A DNA stretch of 64,000 nucleotides from Pseudomonas sp. SST3. Its GTDB lineage: Bacteria > Pseudomonadota > Gammaproteobacteria > Pseudomonadales > Pseudomonadaceae. Positions 42,892-51,694 of this stretch are shown here, piece after piece (positions within the stretch are counted from its first letter, which is position 1; each line of letters opens with the position of its first letter). Where the stretch lies: the NCBI RefSeq assembly GCF_003325755.1, contig NZ_QORI02000002.1, positions 62,001 to 126,000 on the forward strand. The letters run 5' to 3'. The translations under genes and the position numbers were made by a program. Below the pieces are notes generated by a model. It saw nothing but the letters and a program-made list of their open reading frames with translations, was not told where the DNA came from and did no database searches.

Positions 42892-42990
42892 CTAAGCCTC
42901 GCTGTCTGATTTGGGTGATGCCCGTTGAGCTTATCCGATTCCGATTGCGTGTAGTTTCTGCCGAGCGGGCGTTGTTCGGCTATGTCATCG

Positions 42991-43016
42991 TGATACTGTA
43001 CATGCAAACAGTATCA
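42991..43016 (+). promoter_or_regulatory. LexA (SOS) box and overlapping promoter of the radical-SAM gene
   Basis: CTGT (42996-42999), eight bases, then ACAG (43008-43011) matches the LexA consensus CTGT-N8-ACAG exactly. The symmetry extends outwards: TGATA before and TATCA after, giving nine-base perfect half sites. A likely promoter, TTGTTC (42972-42977) with TACTGT (42994-42999) 16 bases later, overlaps the box, so LexA binding would block it. The gene starts 17 bases after the box. Confidence 0.85.
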
Positions 43017-43028
43017 CGGCAATTCCTC

Positions 43029-44260
43029 ATGCAACTGATAGAGAAACTCAGCGTACTGGCGGACGCCGCGAAGTACGACGTGTCTTGCGCCAGCAGCGGC
43101 GCGCCGAAGCGCAGCTCAAAAGGCCGCAGCGGACTCGGCGCCACGGACGGCATGGGCATCTGCCACAGCTTTACGCCGGATGGGCGTTGCGTAGCGCTGC
43201 TGAAGATTATGCTGACCAATTTCTGCCTGTATGACTGCCAGTATTGCGTTAACCGGCGCTCGAGCGATGTACCCCGCGCACGCTTCACACCGGAAGAGGT
43301 AGTGACGCTGACGCTCGATTTCTACCGCCGGAACTGCATCAGTGGACTGTTTCTCAGCTCCGGCATCATTCGCTCGGCGGACTACACCATGGAACAGCTC
43401 GTCCGCGTCGCCAAGTTACTGCGTGAAGAACATGAGTTTCGCGGCTATATACATCTGAAAACCATCCCCGACGCCGACCCTCTCCTGATAGCAGAAGCTG
43501 GCCGTTATGCCGATCGGCTCAGCGTCAACATCGAACTGCCGACCGAGAGCAGCCTGATCCGCCTGGCGCCGGAAAAAAGCAGGTCGTAACGATCAAACAG
43601 GCGATGCGTTCAATTCACCAGGGCGAGACCGAAGCTCAGGTAGAAAAACGAGCGCCGCGCTTCGCTCCGGCCGGACAGAGCACCCAGATGATCGTCGGTG
43701 CCGATGCTACGGATGACAACACGATTCTCCACACCGCACAGTCACTGTACGGCGATTACCGTCTACGCCGGGTGTATTACTCGGCGTTCAGTCCGATCCC
43801 GCATAGCCCCAAGACCGTGCCCTTCGAAGCACCGCCGCTACTGCGCGAGCATCGCCTGTATCAGGCCGACTTTCTAATGCGCGGTTATGGCTTCCAGGCC
43901 AGCGAATTGCTCAGCGGCCCCGGCAACCTGCCATTGGATATCGACCCCAAGCTGGCCTGGGCACTGTCCAATCGAGAGCAGTTTCCGGTCGATCTGAACC
44001 GGGCCGAGCCCGCATTGATCGCGCGTGTCCCTGGGATCGGAATACTAAGTGCCAAACGCCTGGTCGCCCTGCGCCGGCAGAAGCGCATCCGCTTCGAAGA
44101 CCTGACACGCCTGCGCTGCTCGCTGGAGAAAGCCAAACCTTTCGTCATCACCCAGGACTACCGACCCAATCTGGCCTACCGAGAGTCAGCCACCTTGCGT
44201 CGCAGCTCAGCGAAGGTCCCGTGCAGATGGGGCTGTGGTGATGCGCCAGGTGCGCTTTGA
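43029..44260 (+). pseudogene. Putative DNA modification/repair radical SAM protein (TIGR03916 type), frameshifted
   Basis: The first frame opens MQLIEKLSVLADAAKYDVSC, has the radical-SAM cluster motif CLYDCQYC (CxxxCxxC) and runs to LAPEKSRS, then stops at 43589. The remainder continues in the next frame: RFAPAGQSTQMIVGADATDD, YSAFSPIPHSPKT, and a helix-hairpin-helix (VDLNRAEPALIARVPGIGILSAKRL) that suggests DNA binding. The break is in an A6 run at 43574-43579; seven A would give LAPEKKQVVTIKQAM and a 410-residue protein. A LexA box lies 17 bases upstream, and the partner gene overlaps its end. The substrate and reaction are unknown. As written the HhH half is not translated in frame. Confidence 0.85.
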
Positions 44261-45071
44261 TGGCAGTTTCGATGGCTGGCGCGCCGCCGCGCGCCGTCTG
44301 CTGCTCGGCGGGGTCGCGCCGCATCAAGTGGAATGGCTAAGCGGCGACGCGCCGGGCGGTCTATTCGATGAGGCGGAAACGCTCGAGGCGATCGAGAAAC
44401 CCCGGTCAATCCGCATTCAGCGGCAATTGCTAGCGGAACTGGAGGCGGCGGCGCGCTATCGCACGAGTGATCGTTGGAGCTTGCTATATCGCATTCTCTG
44501 GCGAGTCGCCAAAGGCGATCAAACGGCTAGGCTGGCTGGCGATGCCGATGGCAGTGAGCTGCAGGCGCGGATCAAGTCAGTACGCCGCGAAGCACACCAT
44601 ATGCACGCCTTTCTCCGCTTCAGCCCAACGGGCTCAAATGAGGCCCCTGACTATGTGGCCTGGTTCGAGCCTGCACACGATATTCTGCCCAGCGCGGCGC
44701 CGCACTTCGCCGAGCGTATGGGACTGCATTCGTGGCTGATCGCGACACCGGATGATGCGGTGCTATGGGATGGCCAGGTCATGCACTACGCCCAGCCTTG
44801 TCCGCCCGCCTGGAAACAGCTGGCGCAGACCGCACGGGACCCGGGTGCGGAACTGTGGAAGACCTACTACGAAAGCACCTTCAACCCGGCACGACTCAAC
44901 CGCGAGGTGATGCAGAGCAACCTGCCGGTGCGCTTCTGGAAAAACCTGCCGGAAGGCCCGTTAATTCCGCAGCTAATGAGCCGCGCCCGGGCCGGCGCGC
45001 AACGTGACGGCCAGGCCGAGCGTGTTGCCAGCCGCCCAGGTAAACGCGTCGGCCTGCCCAGGCAGATTTGA
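44241..45071 (+). CDS. Radical-SAM partner protein, probable DNA metabolism protein (TIGR03915/DUF4130)
   Basis: The 276-residue protein opens RQVRFDGSFDGWRAAARRLL and has the family's conserved EAHHMHAFLRFSP, DYVAWFEPAHDILPSAAPHFAERM and WKTYYESTFNPARLNREVM. This family occurs almost always next to the radical-SAM gene found here, and is thought to act on nucleic acid with it; no reaction is established. Start choice: ATG at 44241 preceded by GGGG about 8 bases upstream; GTG codons at 44235 and 44238 are in frame. It overlaps the radical-SAM gene by 20 bases, so it depends on that transcript and on the LexA box. Confidence 0.85.
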   Translation: MRQVRFDGSFDGWRAAARRLLLGGVAPHQVEWLSGDAPGGLFDEAETLEAIEKPRSIRIQRQLLAELEAAARYRTSDRWSLLYRILWRVAKGDQTARLAGDADGSELQARIKSVRREAHHMHAFLRFSPTGSNEAPDYVAWFEPAHDILPSAAPHFAERMGLHSWLIATPDDAVLWDGQVMHYAQPCPPAWKQLAQTARDPGAELWKTYYESTFNPARLNREVMQSNLPVRFWKNLPEGPLIPQLMSRARAGAQRDGQAERVASRPGKRVGLPRQI

Positions 45072-46217
45072 TCAGCGGAAGTTGCGTCCCGGCTCGTCGT
45101 CGCTGACTTCCAGAGTCAGGCCCTGCGAGACGCTGGAGAGGTGCTCGCCATCGGTCTCCGAGCCCAGCTTGATCATCAGACGCAGGTCGTTGGACGAGTC
45201 GGCGTGGAGCAAAGCGTCCTCATAGGTGATTTCGCCCTGCACGTAAAGGTTGTAGAGCGCCTGATCGAACGTCTGCATGCCGAGGTCGGTGGAGCGCTTC
45301 ATCAGTGATTTGAGTTCGTGCACCTCGCCCTTGCGGATCAGATCGGCCGCCAACGGCGTGTTGATCAGAACTTCGATGACCGCACGGCGTCCCTTGCCAT
45401 CCGGCGTGGGGATGAGCTGCTGAGCGACGATGGCCTTGAGGTTGAGCGAGAGGTCCATCCAGACCTGCTGCTGGCGATCGGCTGGGAAGAAGTTGATGAT
45501 CCGATCCAGCGCCTGGTTGGCGTTGTTGGCGTGCAGGGTCGCGAGGCAGAGGTGGCCGGTTTCGGCGAACGCCACGGCATAATCCATGGTCTCGCGGGTC
45601 CGCACCTCGCCGATAAGAATCACATCGGGGGCCTGGCGCAGGGTGTTCTTCAGCGCCACATCGAAGGAATCGGTATCGATGCCGACTTCGCGCTGGGTGA
45701 CGATGCAGCTCTGATGCTGATGGATGAATTCGATGGGGTCTTCGATGGAAATGATGTGGCCGCTGGAGTTCTTGTTACGGTAGCCGATCATCGCAGCGAG
45801 CGAGGTGGACTTGCCGGTACCTGTGGCACCGACGAACAGCACCAGGCCACGCTTGGTCATCGCCAGCTTCTTCAAAACGTCCGGCAGCTTGAGGTCTTCG
45901 AGCGTCGGAATGTTCGTTTCGATGCGACGTAGCACCATGCCGGCAAGGTTGCGCTGATAAAAGGCACTGACACGAAAACGACCGATGCCACGGGCACTGA
46001 TGGCAAAGTTGCATTCGTGGTTCTCGGCGAATTCGCGGCGCTGTTGCTCGTTCATCACGGCATGCACGGTTTCGCGGGTCATCTCCGGCGACATTGGCGT
46101 CTTGTTCACCGGCAGGATCTTGCCATTGACCTTCATCGAAGGCGGCACGCCGGCGGTAATGAACAGATCGGAGCCGCCCTTTTCCACCATCAGGCGCAAC
46201 AGTTTCTCGAATTCCAT
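45072..46217 (-). CDS. pilU: Type IV pilus retraction ATPase PilU
   Basis: PilU is the accessory retraction motor that works with PilT at the base of the pilus. The 381-residue cytoplasmic ATPase has Walker A GATGTGKSTS, the Asp box IISIEDPIEF, Walker B ILIGEVRTRETM and the His box GHLCLATLHANNA. The ATG at 46217 gives MEFEKLLRLMVEKGGSDLF, as in P. aeruginosa. It lies 78 bases downstream of pilT on the same strand and converges with the radical-SAM partner gene, whose stop abuts its own. Confidence 0.96.
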   Translation of the reverse strand: MEFEKLLRLMVEKGGSDLFITAGVPPSMKVNGKILPVNKTPMSPEMTRETVHAVMNEQQRREFAENHECNFAISARGIGRFRVSAFYQRNLAGMVLRRIETNIPTLEDLKLPDVLKKLAMTKRGLVLFVGATGTGKSTSLAAMIGYRNKNSSGHIISIEDPIEFIHQHQSCIVTQREVGIDTDSFDVALKNTLRQAPDVILIGEVRTRETMDYAVAFAETGHLCLATLHANNANQALDRIINFFPADRQQQVWMDLSLNLKAIVAQQLIPTPDGKGRRAVIEVLINTPLAADLIRKGEVHELKSLMKRSTDLGMQTFDQALYNLYVQGEITYEDALLHADSSNDLRLMIKLGSETDGEHLSSVSQGLTLEVSDDEPGRNFR

Positions 46218-46295
46218 TGTCGTTCTCGTAGTCTGGCGTAGCCGCGTTGTCGCGAAGCGAAAGCCAGGCGACAACGCCGCCAGGCCTCCGGTAGG

Positions 46296-47330
46296 TTAGA
46301 AGTTTTCGGGCTGCTTGGCCTTTTCCTTGGCGCTGTCGCGCGAGATCAAACCCTTGGCCAGCAAGCCTTTTAGACAGGAATCGAGTGTCTGCATGCCCAG
46401 CGACCCACCGGTCTGGATCGAGGAATACATCTGCGCCACCTTGTCCTCGCGAATCAGGTTACGGATCGCCGGCGTGCCGATCATGATCTCATGGGCCGCC
46501 ACCCGACCGCCGCCAACCTTCTTCAGCAGGGTTTGGGAAATCACCGCCTGCAGCGATTCGGAGAGCATCGAACGGACCATGGACTTTTCTTCGGCCGGGA
46601 ACACGTCAACCACGCGGTCGATCGTCTTGGCGGCGGAGGTGGTGTGCAGGGTACCGAACACCAAGTGACCGGTTTCCGCGGCGGTCAGCGCCAGACGGAT
46701 GGTTTCCAGGTCGCGCATTTCACCGACGAGAATGATGTCCGGGTCTTCCCGCAGGGCAGAACGCAAGGCCTCGGAGAAGCCCAGGGTGTCGCGGTGCACT
46801 TCGCGCTGGTTGACCAGACACTTCTTGGATTCGTGAACGAATTCGATCGGATCCTCAATGGTGAGGATGTGGTGGTACTTGGTGTTGTTCAGGTAGTCGA
46901 GCATGGCCGCCAGGGTGGTCGACTTGCCCGAGCCGGTGGGACCGGTCACCAGCACCAGTCCCCTCGGCACGTCGGTGATCTTTCGGAAGACCTCGCCCAT
47001 GCCCAGGTCTTCCATGGTCAACACTTTTGATGGAATGGTCCGGAACACGGCACCGGAACCGCGATTCTGGTTGAAGGCGTTGACTCGGAAACGCGCTACG
47101 CCGGGGACTTCGAACGAAAAGTCAGTCTCGAGAAATTCCTCGAAATCCTTGCGCTGCTTGTCGTTCATGATGTCGTAGATCAGCGCGTGCACCTGCTTGT
47201 GGTCCATCGCCGGCAGGTTGATTCGCCGCACATCGCCGTCGACGCGGATCATCGGCGGCAGGCCGGCAGACAGGTGCAAATCAGACGCACCCTGCTTGGC
47301 GCTGAAGGCCAGCAGTTCTGTGATATCCAT
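46296..47330 (-). CDS. pilT: Type IV pilus retraction ATPase PilT
   Basis: PilT is the hexameric motor that depolymerises pilin and drives twitching. The 344-residue protein has Walker A GPTGSGKSTT, Asp box HILTIEDPIEF, Walker B ILVGEMRDLETI, His box GHLVFGTLHTTSA and the C-terminal AIRNLIRE motif needed for retraction. The ATG at 47330 (MDITELLAFSAKQGASDLH) gives the standard length. It is followed by pilU and is divergent from yggS. Its upstream regulators are the Pil-Chp proteins encoded at 23-36 kb. Confidence 0.97.
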   Translation of the reverse strand: MDITELLAFSAKQGASDLHLSAGLPPMIRVDGDVRRINLPAMDHKQVHALIYDIMNDKQRKDFEEFLETDFSFEVPGVARFRVNAFNQNRGSGAVFRTIPSKVLTMEDLGMGEVFRKITDVPRGLVLVTGPTGSGKSTTLAAMLDYLNNTKYHHILTIEDPIEFVHESKKCLVNQREVHRDTLGFSEALRSALREDPDIILVGEMRDLETIRLALTAAETGHLVFGTLHTTSAAKTIDRVVDVFPAEEKSMVRSMLSESLQAVISQTLLKKVGGGRVAAHEIMIGTPAIRNLIREDKVAQMYSSIQTGGSLGMQTLDSCLKGLLAKGLISRDSAKEKAKQPENF

Positions 47331-47396
47331 GGGACTCCCCAATTACAAGCAAGCAGGTAGAATGCCGCGCAGACCCTAAGGTGGCAGGCGCAGGTA

Positions 47397-48089
47397 ATGT
47401 CCACGATAGCGAACAATATTGCAAAGGTCGCAGCGCGCATCCGTGAGGCGGCGCAAGCTGTAGCGCGCGATCCCAACGAGGTACGCCTGCTGGCCGTGAG
47501 CAAGACGCAGCCCGCCGACGCCATTCGCCAGGCCAGCGTCGCCGGACTGCGCGATTTCGGCGAAAACTACCTGCAGGAAGCGCTGGACAAACAGGCCGAC
47601 CTGGGCGACCTCCCCCTCACCTGGCATTTCATCGGCCCGATTCAGTCAAACAAAACCAAGGCGATCGCCGAACATTTCGATTGGGTACATTCGGTGGACC
47701 GCCTGAAGATCGCTCAGCGGCTCTCCGACCAGCGCCCCGAATCACTGCCACCGCTGAATATCTGCTTGCAGGTCAATGTCAGCGGCGAAGCCAGCAAGTC
47801 CGGCTGCGAGCCGCAGGATGTACCGGAACTGGCCCACACCATTGCCGCCCTGCCCCGCCTCCGCCTGCGCGGGCTGATGGCAATTCCCGAACCGACCGAC
47901 GACCCCGCCGAGCAGCGCGCCGCTTTCGCCCGCCTGCGTCAACTGCAAAAAGAGCTCGGACTCGAACTCGACACTCTCTCCATGGGCATGAGCCAGGACC
48001 TCGAGGCCGCCATTGCCGAAGGCGCCACCTGGGTCCGTATCGGCACCGCTCTGTTCGGTGCCCGAGACTATGGCCGCCCGCCCGCATGA
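47397..48089 (+). CDS. yggS: PLP homeostasis protein YggS
   Basis: YggS binds pyridoxal phosphate on the lysine in LLAVSKTQPADAIR and helps control free PLP and amino-acid pools; it has no known catalytic activity. The 230-residue alanine-racemase-like barrel also shows GENYLQEALDKQ, WHFIGPIQSNKTK and GMSQDLEAAIAEGATWVRIGTALFG. It begins a group with proC and yggT, spaced by 16 and 9 bases, an arrangement conserved across proteobacteria, and is divergent from pilT. Confidence 0.95.
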   Translation: MSTIANNIAKVAARIREAAQAVARDPNEVRLLAVSKTQPADAIRQASVAGLRDFGENYLQEALDKQADLGDLPLTWHFIGPIQSNKTKAIAEHFDWVHSVDRLKIAQRLSDQRPESLPPLNICLQVNVSGEASKSGCEPQDVPELAHTIAALPRLRLRGLMAIPEPTDDPAEQRAAFARLRQLQKELGLELDTLSMGMSQDLEAAIAEGATWVRIGTALFGARDYGRPPA

Positions 48090-48105
48090 ATAAAGGAATC
48101 CACGC

Positions 48106-48933
48106 ATGAGCACACCCCGTATTGCCTTCATTGGCGGCGGAAACATGGCTGCCAGCCTGATCGGCGGGCTGCGTGCCCAAGGCATCCCAGCCACCTCCAT
48201 TTGCGCCAGCGATCCCGGCGCAGACAAGCGCGCCGAGCTCCAGGCCACCCATGGCATCGAAACCTTTGCCGACAACGGCCAAGCCTTGGCGAGCGCCGAT
48301 GTCATCGTGTTGGCAGTCAAGCCACAGGTGATGCAAGCCGTCTGCCGTGACCTCGCCAGACACCTGCAAGCGAAACAGCTGATCGTATCGATCGCCGCCG
48401 GGATCAATTGCGCCAGTTTGCAGGATTGGCTGGGTGCGCAGTCGCCAAGAGCGATCGTGCGCTGCATGCCGAATACTCCGTCGTTGCTGCGCCAGGGGGT
48501 CAGCGGGCTGTTTGCCAACGCCCAGGTCACCGACGCACAGAAGCAGCAGGCCGAGCAGCTGCTGTCGGCGGTTGGTCTGGCACTCTGGCTAGACAACGAG
48601 GCATTAATCGACGCCGTCACCGCCGTGTCCGGCAGCGGCCCGGCGTACTTCTTCCTGATGATGGAAGCCATGACCGCGGCCGGTGAACAGCTGGGGCTAC
48701 CTCGCGCCACGGCGGCCGAACTGACCATGCACACCGCGCTAGGCGCTGCCCGCATGGCCTGCGAGAGCGACCTCGACGCAGCGGAACTGCGGCGCCGGGT
48801 CACCTCGCCGAACGGAACCACCGAAGCGGCGATCAAAACCTTCCAGGCGGGCGGCTTCGAAACCCTGGTTCAACAGGCGATGAATGCAGCCGCGCACCGC
48901 TCGGCCGAACTCGCCGAACAATTGGGCAAATAA
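48106..48933 (+). CDS. proC: Pyrroline-5-carboxylate reductase
   Basis: ProC makes the last step of proline synthesis, reducing pyrroline-5-carboxylate with NAD(P)H. The 275-residue protein starts with the Rossmann loop IAFIGGGNMAASLIGGL, contains VILAVKPQVM-type sequence and MPNTPSLLRQGVSGLFAN, and has the C-terminal signature ALIDAVTAVSGSGPAYFFLMMEAM with VTSPNGTTEAAI. It sits between yggS and yggT in one likely operon. Confidence 0.96.
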   Translation: MSTPRIAFIGGGNMAASLIGGLRAQGIPATSICASDPGADKRAELQATHGIETFADNGQALASADVIVLAVKPQVMQAVCRDLARHLQAKQLIVSIAAGINCASLQDWLGAQSPRAIVRCMPNTPSLLRQGVSGLFANAQVTDAQKQQAEQLLSAVGLALWLDNEALIDAVTAVSGSGPAYFFLMMEAMTAAGEQLGLPRATAAELTMHTALGAARMACESDLDAAELRRRVTSPNGTTEAAIKTFQAGGFETLVQQAMNAAAHRSAELAEQLGK

Positions 48934-48942
48934 GGAGCCTTC

Positions 48943-49533
48943 ATGTCGCAACTTTCGCAAGCCCTGATCCTGATCATCCAGACGCTCGGTAGCCTCTACC
49001 TGCTGATCGTGCTGTTGCGCTTTATCCTGCAGTTGGTTCGGGCCGATTTCTACAACCCGCTGAGCCAGTTCATCGTGCGCGCCACGCACCCACTGCTCAA
49101 GCCGTTGCGCCGGGTGATTCCCAGCGTCGGCGGGCTCGACCTGTCCTCGCTGGTATTGGCCATCGTGGTTCAAGTGTTGCTGATGGCTGCAATCCTGATG
49201 CTGGCCTACGGCACCATCGGCAACCCGCTGCAGCTGCTGGTCTGGGCGATCATTGGCGTCACCGGGCTGTTCCTCAACATCTTCTTCTACGCCTTGATCA
49301 TCAGCGTGATCCTGTCCTGGGTAGCGCCTGGCAGCCACAACCCCGGCGCGCAACTGGTCAGCCAGATCGTCGAGCCGGCGCTCGCGCCCTTCCGCCGCCT
49401 GCTACCCAATCTCGGCGGACTGGATATTTCACCGATCTTTGCGTTCCTCGCGATCAAGCTGCTGGACATGCTGGTCATCAATAACTTGGCAATGATGACG
49501 CACATGCCCAACATTCTCCGTTCGCTGATCTGA
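48943..49533 (+). CDS. yggT: YggT-family membrane protein
   Basis: The 196-residue inner-membrane protein carries two YGGT modules, each with paired helices: the first includes LLIVLLRFILQLVRADFYNPLSQFI and the second ends NLGGLDISPIFAFLAIKLLDML. The typical N-P-x-S/A-Q-x-I pattern appears as NPLSQFIV and as NPGAQLVSQIV. YggT proteins have been linked to osmotic or ion balance, but the mechanism is not known. It is the last gene of the yggS-proC-yggT group. Confidence 0.93.
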   Translation: MSQLSQALILIIQTLGSLYLLIVLLRFILQLVRADFYNPLSQFIVRATHPLLKPLRRVIPSVGGLDLSSLVLAIVVQVLLMAAILMLAYGTIGNPLQLLVWAIIGVTGLFLNIFFYALIISVILSWVAPGSHNPGAQLVSQIVEPALAPFRRLLPNLGGLDISPIFAFLAIKLLDMLVINNLAMMTHMPNILRSLI

Positions 49534-49653
49534 CGTGTACCGCCGCCCACTCGCCTGATGCAGCCTTTGGGCGGTAGTTCACAGCGGCTCGATTGACGCG
49601 CACCGGGCGACTGGGATAATCGCCCGATTACGCCTTCAGGATGCATCACGATC

Positions 49654-51614
49654 ATGGAACGACTCGACCGGCAGGTGGATGCCTACGTCACCTGGAAGCG
49701 CGACCTCATTCGCGAGATCACTCGCTACCGCAGCTGGCTGACCCACAACCGTCTCAATTCCGAGGCGGTCGATGCCAGACTGGACCGCGCGCTGAAACTG
49801 CTGCGCACCGATCACATCACCCTGGCCTTTGTTGGCGAGTTTTCCAGGGGCAAGACGGAACTGATCAACAGTCTGTTTTTCTCCGGGTACGGCCAACGCA
49901 TACTGCCGTCACGGGCCGTCGCACCACCATGTGTCCGACCGAACTGTTTTTCGATCCGCGCGCGGAACGCTGCTACATCCGTTTGCTGCCTATCGAATCA
50001 CGCCTGGACGAAACCAGCATCGCCCAGCTCAAGCGCACCCCGCATGTCTGGCGAAATATCCCGCTGGATCCGGACAACCCGGACGCTATGGTAGAAGCAT
50101 TCACCCAAGTCGCTGCCACCAGGTCGCTGCCTGAACAGCAAGCCATCCAGCTCGGATTCCACCCTGACACCCTGGAGCAATCGGAAACTGCCGGCGAAGT
50201 GATGGTGCCCGCCTGGCGGCACGCGATGGTCAACTTCGATCATCCACTGCTGCGCCAAGGCCTGCGTATTCTCGACACGCCCGGCCTGAATGCGCTGGGT
50301 AGCGAGCCGGAACTCACCCTGTCCATGCTACCGAACGCCCAGGCGGTGATATTCCTGCTCTCCGCCGATGCCGGCGTGACGGCCAGCGACATGGATATCT
50401 GGCAGCAGCACATCCGTCAGTTCGATGACGGCAACCAGAACCACCTGTTCGCCGTACTGAACAAAATCGACGTGCTCTGGGACGACGTTTCCGGCGATGC
50501 CTTCGTCAATGAGGCCATTCAACGGATGCAAACCGCCACCGCTCAGCAGCTGGGGATCGCCGTCGAAGACGTGCTACCGCTCTCGGCCAAACAGGCGCTG
50601 CTGGCAAAGATTCGCGGCGACCGGGGCTTGCTCGAGCGCAGCCAGCTGTTGTCGCTGGAGCATCTGCTTTGCGAACGCATCCTCGCGCAGAAGGAAAGCC
50701 TGCTCGAGCAACAAGTGGTGCGCCAGGTGCTCGCTCTGCTGCAGAACAGCCAACATATCCTGACCCAGCGCTTGGCCAAGATTCGCGAACAGGGCGAGCT
50801 GCTCAACAACCAGCGCCAGGATAGCGGGCAGCTACTGCTGGAACTGACCGCCCGCACTCGTCATGAACATAACCAGCACCACAAGCGCCTGCTGCAGCTG
50901 AAAACCAACCAGCGCCTGCTGCAACGTCAGGGTGAATTGCTGCGCAGCACCGTGCGCGCCGAGCGCTTGGAGGAACACCTGACACGCCTGCGTCGAAGCC
51001 TGACCGGCAGCCTGACCACCCTGGGTATCAACCTGAGCATCCTGCACTTCTTCCGCTCGGTCGAGCAGGACCTGGGGGCGCTTGAGCACGAAGCCGCACT
51101 GGCAAACAAAATCGTCTCGGCGATCTATCGGCGGCACAATGAAGCGAACCCCTTGCAAGGCGCCGACGCTCCGTTGTTTCTGCTCGCCCCGTATCAGCAG
51201 GAACTCAAAGGACTGCAGATCAAGGGAGACCATTTCCGCCTGCAGCTCAAGACACTGCTCACTGAACAACGCACCCTGACCCGTCGCTTCTTCGCCACTC
51301 TCGCACAAGAGGTGATCGGGATGCATCAACGCCTGCGACGCGAGGCCGAGCAATGGGCTGGTGAAGCCTTGATGCCGCTGATGCAACATTCGCTGGAGCA
51401 TAAGCAGCAGCTCGAAGCCCACATGCTACGCCTCAAGACTCTGGCGCAGGATAGCCAGCAGAGCAGTCAGCGTGGCCGGCTGCTGGCACGCTACAGTGCC
51501 GAGTTGGAGCTGCAACTGGCCCAGGCCGGGGAAATGCTGCGGTTGCTGCGGCGACCCGCACCGATCCGCCGTCAGGGCAAGGTCGTCAGCCTCACCAGCG
51601 CCAGCGTGAGCTGA
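49654..51614 (+). pseudogene. Dynamin-like GTPase, interrupted by a one-base deletion
   Basis: The first frame opens MERLDRQVDAYVTWKRDLI and has the P-loop FVGEFSRGKTELINSL, then loses frame after QRILPSRA. DNA at 49911 reads CGGGCCGTCGCACC, where CGGGCCGGTCGCACC gives GRTTMCPTELFFD. The second frame carries that GRTT switch-I sequence, DTPGLN (G3), NKIDVLW (G4), and a long helical stalk with heptad-like Gln/Leu/Arg runs to the end. With one G restored it is 653 residues. Bacterial dynamin-like proteins remodel or protect membranes; no partner gene is adjacent. As written, translation ends at 50094 and only the P-loop survives. Confidence 0.85.
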
Positions 51615-51694
51615 CGCCGCTTTACGATTGAGGATGAATTGAAGCGCGCTAACCTTTAGACTTTGCCGCCTTCTTCCAGTACGAGCCAGGGTCG

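Noticed and set aside
43574..43589. Programmed -1 ribosomal frameshift in the radical-SAM gene
   Set aside because: The A6G run recalls the dnaX slippery site, but in the upstream frame the codons are GAA AAA AGC, so the ideal A-AAA-AAG phase is not met, and I see no strong downstream stem. A deletion or sequence error is simpler; transcript slippage remains possible.
51615..51694. SAM-responsive riboswitch or promoter before metX
   Set aside because: Only 80 bases, with no recognisable SAM aptamer and no -35/-10 pair at good spacing.
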